Assembly: GCF_900110695.1 (NCBI RefSeq)
Contig: NZ_FOEH01000004.1
Location: 186,001 to 250,000, forward strand
Source of the DNA: Virgibacillus subterraneus
GTDB taxonomy: Bacteria > Bacillota > Bacilli > Bacillales > Amphibacillaceae
Length of the DNA stretch: 64,000 nt
Reading direction: 5' to 3'
Shown: positions 59,312 through 64,000 of the stretch, one piece after another
Position numbering within the stretch: the first letter of the stretch is position 1
Layout: the number at the start of each line of letters is the position of its first letter
The notes under the pieces: generated by a model
What the model saw: the letters and a program-made list of their open reading frames with translations, nothing else
Database searches by the model: none
What the model was told of the DNA's origin: nothing
Made by a program: the position numbers and the translations under genes

Positions 59312-60679
59312 TTATGATGGATCTGTAAGTTTTTCAACGAATAATTCAAACTGCATACCTCTTGAAGCTTTAAACAATATAAGCGTATCCTTTGTTAAAA
59401 AGTCCTCCAAGGCGTTCAATAAATTTGTTTTCGATGTAAAATGGCTGCAACTTATATCTGAATTACTTTTATTTACGGTGGATGATATTTCTTCTGATTC
59501 ATCACCAAACGTTAATAAAGCATCTACTGAATTATCAATACTTTCTGCAATCGATTGATGAAACAATTTAGACTCATTTCCAAGTTCAAAAATATCCCCT
59601 AGAACAAGAACTTTTTGCTTGAATCCTTCCATTTGTTTCACAACGTTTATTGCTGCTTTCATGGAAGTAGGCGAGGCATTGTATGCATCGTTTATTATAG
59701 AAACATCATTTTTACCCTTTAGCAGTTCAAATCGCATTGATGTGCGTTCCAACTCTGTCAATCCCTTTACTACCTTAGATTTTGGTATTTGAAGACGTTC
59801 GGCAATTATAATAGCAAATGCTGCGTTCAAGGCATGATGATTACCTAGTAAGGGAATAGAATACTCATTTCCATCTGAAAGCTGAAATTGTGTGTGGTTA
59901 TATGTTAGCTTTATTTTCTTCACTACTACTTCATTGTCGGCATCAAATCCACATGTTATTACATTATCCCGTTTATGCATTTCTTCTAATAACGGTTCAT
60001 CACCGTCGATAATAAGATAACCATTATGTTTCATTCCGCTAATAATTTCAAGCTTGGCTTTGGCAATACCTGCTCTTGATCCCAAGTACTCAATATGTGA
60101 CTCACCAATATTAGTTATAACGGCAATATCAGGTTTTGCAATGTTCGATAGTGTTTCTATTTCACCATATTGATTCATACCCATTTCAACGATAAGTACT
60201 TCAGTCCCAGGAACCATTGATAGAATAGTTAATGGTACTCCGATATGATTATTAAGATTACCTTTTGTGTGCTGTGTATTAAATGTTGTCTTTATAACTG
60301 ATGCCACAATATCTTTAGTCGTAGTCTTACCATTGGATCCCGTTATTGCAATTACAATAGGATTAATGTTATCTCGATAGAAACCAGCCAGCTCCTGTAA
60401 CGCCTTTAATGTATCTTCCACAAAAAACACAGGGAAATCAGTTGGTAAAAAGCTAGGAAGTTGTTTCTCTTTTTTCCACAGTGCTGCGACAGCGCCTTGA
60501 TCAAATGCCTGTTTTATATAGTCATGACCGTCAAAGTTTTCACCAATTATAGGAATAAATAATGATTTATGCGTTTTTTTACGACTGTCTGTTACTACCT
60601 CACCAATTTCAATCGGATCAGCTGCAACACCTTTGTAATCGCCAAAAATGGATGTAAGCCATTCTGTGGTAAATAACAT
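59312..60679 (-). CDS. murF: UDP-N-acetylmuramoyl-tripeptide-D-alanyl-D-alanine ligase
   Basis: Adds D-Ala-D-Ala to complete the UDP-MurNAc-pentapeptide. The 455-residue protein has IGENFDGHDYI, the ATP loop [15 protein letters not shown] and NDAYNASPTSMKAAI. I chose ATG at 60679 (MLFTTEWL), two bases after the murE stop with AAGGAG eight bases upstream; the ATG at 60685 is too near that site. In B. subtilis murF is not in this cluster, so its presence here is the more widespread arrangement of other bacteria. Confidence 0.95.
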   Translation of the reverse strand: MLFTTEWLTSIFGDYKGVAADPIEIGEVVTDSRKKTHKSLFIPIIGENFDGHDYIKQAFDQGAVAALWKKEKQLPSFLPTDFPVFFVEDTLKALQELAGFYRDNINPIVIAITGSNGKTTTKDIVASVIKTTFNTQHTKGNLNNHIGVPLTILSMVPGTEVLIVEMGMNQYGEIETLSNIAKPDIAVITNIGESHIEYLGSRAGIAKAKLEIISGMKHNGYLIIDGDEPLLEEMHKRDNVITCGFDADNEVVVKKIKLTYNHTQFQLSDGNEYSIPLLGNHHALNAAFAIIIAERLQIPKSKVVKGLTELERTSMRFELLKGKNDVSIINDAYNASPTSMKAAINVVKQMEGFKQKVLVLGDIFELGNESKLFHQSIAESIDNSVDALLTFGDESEEISSTVNKSNSDISCSHFTSKTNLLNALEDFLTKDTLILFKASRGMQFELFVEKLTDPS

Positions 60680-60681
60680 TA

Positions 60682-62151
60682 TCATTTCTCCTTTATTTTA
60701 ATTGCTTCTTTCGCAACTTCCCGATCATCAAAATCGTATCTTATATTACCAATTTCTTGATATGTTTCATGGCCTTTTCCGGCGATTAGAATAATATCAT
60801 CTTCTTCAGCTAGACTTACTGCGTGAAAAATAGCTTCACGCCTATCCTCTATTACCTCGTAATGACTTTCTTCAATCCCTTCAATCATATCATCCAAAAT
60901 AGACTTAGGATCTTCTGTACGTGGGTTATCCGAAGTAAAGAAAACTTGATTAGCATATTCCAATGCAATAGATGCCATCAATGGACGTTTAGTCTTATCA
61001 CGATCTCCACCACAACCAACGATAACGTACACTTTTTGTTTAGCAAAGCCCTTAATTGTCTGTAACACGTTTTCCAAAGAATCAGGTGTATGCGCATAAT
61101 CTACAATTGCAGCGAAATTCTGATCACCATCTACTGGTTCGAAGCGGCCACTGACGCCTTTGATGTCTCCAAGCGCATCTTTTATGACCTGCAGCGGTAC
61201 GTTTGCAGAAATTGCTGCTGCACTTGCCGCAAGCATGTTGTAGACATTAAACATACCAATTAACTGACTGTCAACTTGTATAGATCCTACTGGAGTGTTC
61301 ATTCTAAATGATGTTTTCGTAACTTCGAGGTTTATATCAATTGCCATTACTTGTGCATCATTAACACATCCATATGTTACAACGTGCTGAGCGGTACTTC
61401 TTTTTAGCACACCATTGTTTGGATCATCCTCATTAATTACTGCATATTTCTTATGTCCGTCATTATAGGTATTCCCTAATTGGGCAAACAAAAGACTTTT
61501 TGCATGCCTGTAGTCATCCATGTTTTTATGATAATCTAAATGATCTTGTGATAAGTTTGTAAACACTGCAATGTCAAAATCACAGCCATAGACACGACCC
61601 ATATCTAACGCATGAGATGATACTTCCATAATTGCTTTATCCACATTTACATTAGCCATCTGCCTGAATGTCTTTTGTAAAAACAATGCATCTGGTGTTG
61701 TATTGCTCACAGGATAGGAATCCGGACCAATTTTCATTTGAATTGTTCCTATTACACCTGTTTTCATGTCATTTTGATTGAAAATGGATTCCAACAGATA
61801 AGTTACTGTCGTTTTACCATTAGTACCAGTTACGCCGACTAGTGGTAACTTTTTAGTTGGAAAGTTATAAAACTTTGCGGCTATCACTGCTATTGCTCTG
61901 GACGAATCGGCAACAAGTATTGTTGGCACGGATGTGTCTACATTTTTTTCAGCTAAAATAGCCTTTGCCCCATTATCAACAGCCTGACTTATAAAATCGT
62001 GTCCATCAACCGTAAAACCATTAATACAAATGAATAGACTACCATCAGTAACTTTGCGGGAATCAACTTCTATATTATTGATCTCCACATTTTCAATTGA
62101 AGCAGTAGTTTCATAAAATGGTAAGACGGAAAGAATTTCTAATAATTTCAT
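60682..62151 (-). CDS. murE: UDP-N-acetylmuramoyl-tripeptide synthetase, meso-diaminopimelate-adding
   Basis: Adds the third residue of the peptidoglycan peptide. The 489-residue Mur ligase has GVTGTNGKTTVTYLLESI (ATP loop), SSHALDMGRV and IVDYAHTPDSLE. The specificity motif reads FTSDNPRTEDP; DNPR is the form seen in enzymes that add meso-diaminopimelate (lysine-adding enzymes differ), which predicts an A1-gamma type wall. It follows spoVD across a 231-base gap that holds a family A repeat. Confidence 0.96.
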   Translation of the reverse strand: MKLLEILSVLPFYETTASIENVEINNIEVDSRKVTDGSLFICINGFTVDGHDFISQAVDNGAKAILAEKNVDTSVPTILVADSSRAIAVIAAKFYNFPTKKLPLVGVTGTNGKTTVTYLLESIFNQNDMKTGVIGTIQMKIGPDSYPVSNTTPDALFLQKTFRQMANVNVDKAIMEVSSHALDMGRVYGCDFDIAVFTNLSQDHLDYHKNMDDYRHAKSLLFAQLGNTYNDGHKKYAVINEDDPNNGVLKRSTAQHVVTYGCVNDAQVMAIDINLEVTKTSFRMNTPVGSIQVDSQLIGMFNVYNMLAASAAAISANVPLQVIKDALGDIKGVSGRFEPVDGDQNFAAIVDYAHTPDSLENVLQTIKGFAKQKVYVIVGCGGDRDKTKRPLMASIALEYANQVFFTSDNPRTEDPKSILDDMIEGIEESHYEVIEDRREAIFHAVSLAEEDDIILIAGKGHETYQEIGNIRYDFDDREVAKEAIKIKEK

Positions 62152-62248
62152 ATAAATACATCCTCGTTTCAGTAGTGTCTCACATATGTATTCTAGAAAG
62201 CCTCAATTTTTAAGAGGGTACAATGACCCTCTTATTAAAATCTTAGAC

Positions 62249-62332
62249 AGTTAAGAAAGTATAAATACTTTTTTGCTGTATAAGTGCAACTAAGGATTTC
62301 GCCACTAAGACTAGGTGATAAACTAAGTGTTT
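62249..62332 (-). repeat. Dispersed repeat family A, copy A10
   Basis: On the minus strand AACACTTAGTTTATCACCTAG, TTAGTGGCGAAATCCTTAG, TTGCACTTATACAGC and ATACTTTCTTAACTG. It lies between spoVD and murE, read in the sense direction of these genes. Confidence 0.85.
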
Positions 62333-62382
62333 TACATTAATTATTTCTTGTTCATTATAGCAAATATTTACCGTATTCACGA

Positions 62383-64000
62383 TTAATTTTTATCAGACAG
62401 GTAAATTCTTATCTTTTCACCTTGCTCAACCTTCGTTCCCGGACTTGGTGCCTGGTCAATAATATAGTCACCAGAACCACTCGTCTCAATAGATAAATTG
62501 GTCATGTATTTGGTTAACTTGCTTTTATTCAGCCCTACTAAATCTGGCACTTCAACTTTTGGCTGTTCTGGCCACAAGTATTCTTTATCAAGTCCATCAT
62601 CCCTTGGTTCTACCCCCATCGCACGCAAGCTGTCTCCAATAATAGTTCCTACAACTGGTGCAGTAACAACTCCGCCAAACTGAACAGTATTTTTAGGATT
62701 ATCAACTGCAACATATACAACGATTTCAGGGTCATCAGCAGGAGCAAATCCAATAAAAGATACAACATAATTGTCTTTCAAGTATCTTCCTTCAGGTCCA
62801 ACTTTTTGGGCAGTCCCCGTTTTACCGCCAACACGGTAACCATCAACATAAGCTGGACGTCCGGTTCCTTGAGCCACAACACTTTCCAATGCCTGACGAA
62901 TTTCTTTAGAAGTTGCTTCTGAAATAATATTTTCTTTCAGGTTTGGCTCAACCATTCCAACTACCTTATTTGTTTGGGGATCTATCCATTCTTTTGCAAT
63001 ATAAGGTTCATATAATTTACCGCCATTCACTGCCGCTGCAACTGCCATCACTTGCTGAATTGGTGTTACAGAGACACCTTGTCCAAATGAAGTAGTAGCA
63101 AGTTCTACAGGGCCAACATTTTCAGGTTTGAACAGTATTCCATTTCCTTCACCTTGAAGGTCAATTCCAGTTTTCTTTCCAAAGCCAAAATCCTTAATAT
63201 AACTAAACAATTTCTCTTCTCCTAAATTCATCCCCAAATTAACAAAACCCGGATTACATGAATTTTGAACAACTTCCAGATATGTTTGCTTGCCATGGCC
63301 ACCGCTCTTCCAGCAATGCAGCTCAGTTCCACTTACAGAGATATCTCCATCATCATGAAAATGGTCTTTCTCCAAATCTACAGCACCTTCTTCAAGCGCT
63401 GCTGCAAGTGTAATAATCTTGAAAGTTGAACCAGGCTCATATGTGCTCCAAATTGGTAGATTTCGGTTGTAAATTTCCGGATCAACATCTTGATAATTCT
63501 CTGGATTAAAATTAGGACGGGAAGTCATTCCAAGAATTCCACCAGTATTCGGATTAACAGCAATAGCGAGAGCTCCGTCCGGATTATATTTGGATACAGC
63601 CAAATCAAGCTCACGTTCTATGATTGTTTGAACTTTTGAGTTAATTGTTGTTTTTAAATTTAATCCATCTTCTGGTGACTTATATTCATCAGCAATTTGC
63701 TCCAGCTTTTTTCCCTTGGCATCTGAGTAGAAAGATAGACTGCCTTTTTCACCATCGAGCTTATCATTATAGTACATTTCCAATCCCATTAATCCTTGGT
63801 TATCAATACCTGCAAATCCTAATACGTGTGATAAGTAATTTCCATACGGGTAGTGACGTTTTGAATCCTTCGCAAGGTAAACACCATCCAAATCTAGCGT
63901 ACGAAACTGTAACTCCTGTTCTTCTGATATCTTTCTCCCCTCAGGATGCACACGTGTATAGACGGACTTCCTGGTTACATATTCATACGCCTTTTCCTCT
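62383..64000 (-). CDS. spoVD: Penicillin-binding transpeptidase SpoVD (5' end outside window)
   Basis: Class B PBP that cross-links spore cortex peptidoglycan with its SEDS partner. 539 C-terminal residues are visible, and the frame is open at 64000. The transpeptidase domain has STFK (serine nucleophile), SCN (in VQNSCNPGF) and KTGTAQ. A single PASTA domain (VEVPDLVGLNKSKLTKYM to YLSDKN) ends the protein; one PASTA domain and the place before murE favour SpoVD over PBP2B, which has two. The GTG at 63951 is internal, since coding sequence continues upstream (AYEYVTRKSVYTR). Confidence 0.93.
   Translation of the reverse strand, partial: EEKAYEYVTRKSVYTRVHPEGRKISEEQELQFRTLDLDGVYLAKDSKRHYPYGNYLSHVLGFAGIDNQGLMGLEMYYNDKLDGEKGSLSFYSDAKGKKLEQIADEYKSPEDGLNLKTTINSKVQTIIERELDLAVSKYNPDGALAIAVNPNTGGILGMTSRPNFNPENYQDVDPEIYNRNLPIWSTYEPGSTFKIITLAAALEEGAVDLEKDHFHDDGDISVSGTELHCWKSGGHGKQTYLEVVQNSCNPGFVNLGMNLGEEKLFSYIKDFGFGKKTGIDLQGEGNGILFKPENVGPVELATTSFGQGVSVTPIQQVMAVAAAVNGGKLYEPYIAKEWIDPQTNKVVGMVEPNLKENIISEATSKEIRQALESVVAQGTGRPAYVDGYRVGGKTGTAQKVGPEGRYLKDNYVVSFIGFAPADDPEIVVYVAVDNPKNTVQFGGVVTAPVVGTIIGDSLRAMGVEPRDDGLDKEYLWPEQPKVEVPDLVGLNKSKLTKYMTNLSIETSGSGDYIIDQAPSPGTKVEQGEKIRIYLSDKN

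Overview
This window is a stretch of core chromosome from a low-GC, endospore-forming Bacillaceae. Gene content and order follow the Bacillus subtilis spoVD-to-sdaA region. The sporulation genes spoVM, sigE, sigG, spoIIGA, spoVD and a spoVE-like SEDS gene show that it is a spore-former. The dispersed intergenic repeats remind me of Oceanobacillus, Virgibacillus and Lentibacillus, but the genus is only an impression. Nearly all genes are on the minus strand. The plus-strand exceptions are a purine permease, rpmB, rqcH and a methyltransferase.

Right to left (direction of transcription): spoVD (cut by the window edge), murE, murF, mraY, murD and a spoVE/ftsW gene make peptidoglycan precursors and the division or spore-septum machinery. 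divIB, ftsA and ftsZ follow. Then come spoIIGA-sigE-sigG (mother-cell and forespore sigma factors), the ylmC-pgeF-ylmE-sepF-yggT-ylmH-divIVA division cluster, ileS behind an isoleucine T-box, and lspA-rluD. A complete pyrimidine operon (pyrR-P-B-C-AA-AB-K-D-F-E) has two PyrR attenuators.

Between pyrE and rqcH, where B. subtilis carries sulfate-assimilation genes, this genome has a SAM methyltransferase, a divergent LysR regulator and an Ohr peroxidase. Next are a calcium-type P-ATPase, yloC, remA-gmk-rpoZ, then coaBC-priA-fmt-rsmB-prpC-prkC-rsgA-rpe-thiN (DNA restart, translation, Ser/Thr phospho-signalling and ribosome assembly), the 27-codon gene spoVM, rpmB on the other strand, yloU-fakA, a purine permease and the serine dehydratase pair sdaAB-sdaAA (the latter partial).

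No phage, insertion sequence, CRISPR array, tRNA or rRNA gene was seen. The least explained material lies between the genes. A dispersed repeat of about 85 bp (ten copies, in a short and a long form) sits only in gaps or gene ends of these core operons. A second set of structured, GC-richer elements shares a hairpin module that shows a compensatory base change between two copies. Several genes expected from B. subtilis synteny are absent from their usual slots: murG, murB, def, rlmN, ylyA, ylmA and the third pyr attenuator. All functional assignments come from recognising protein motifs and gene order; no database search was possible.
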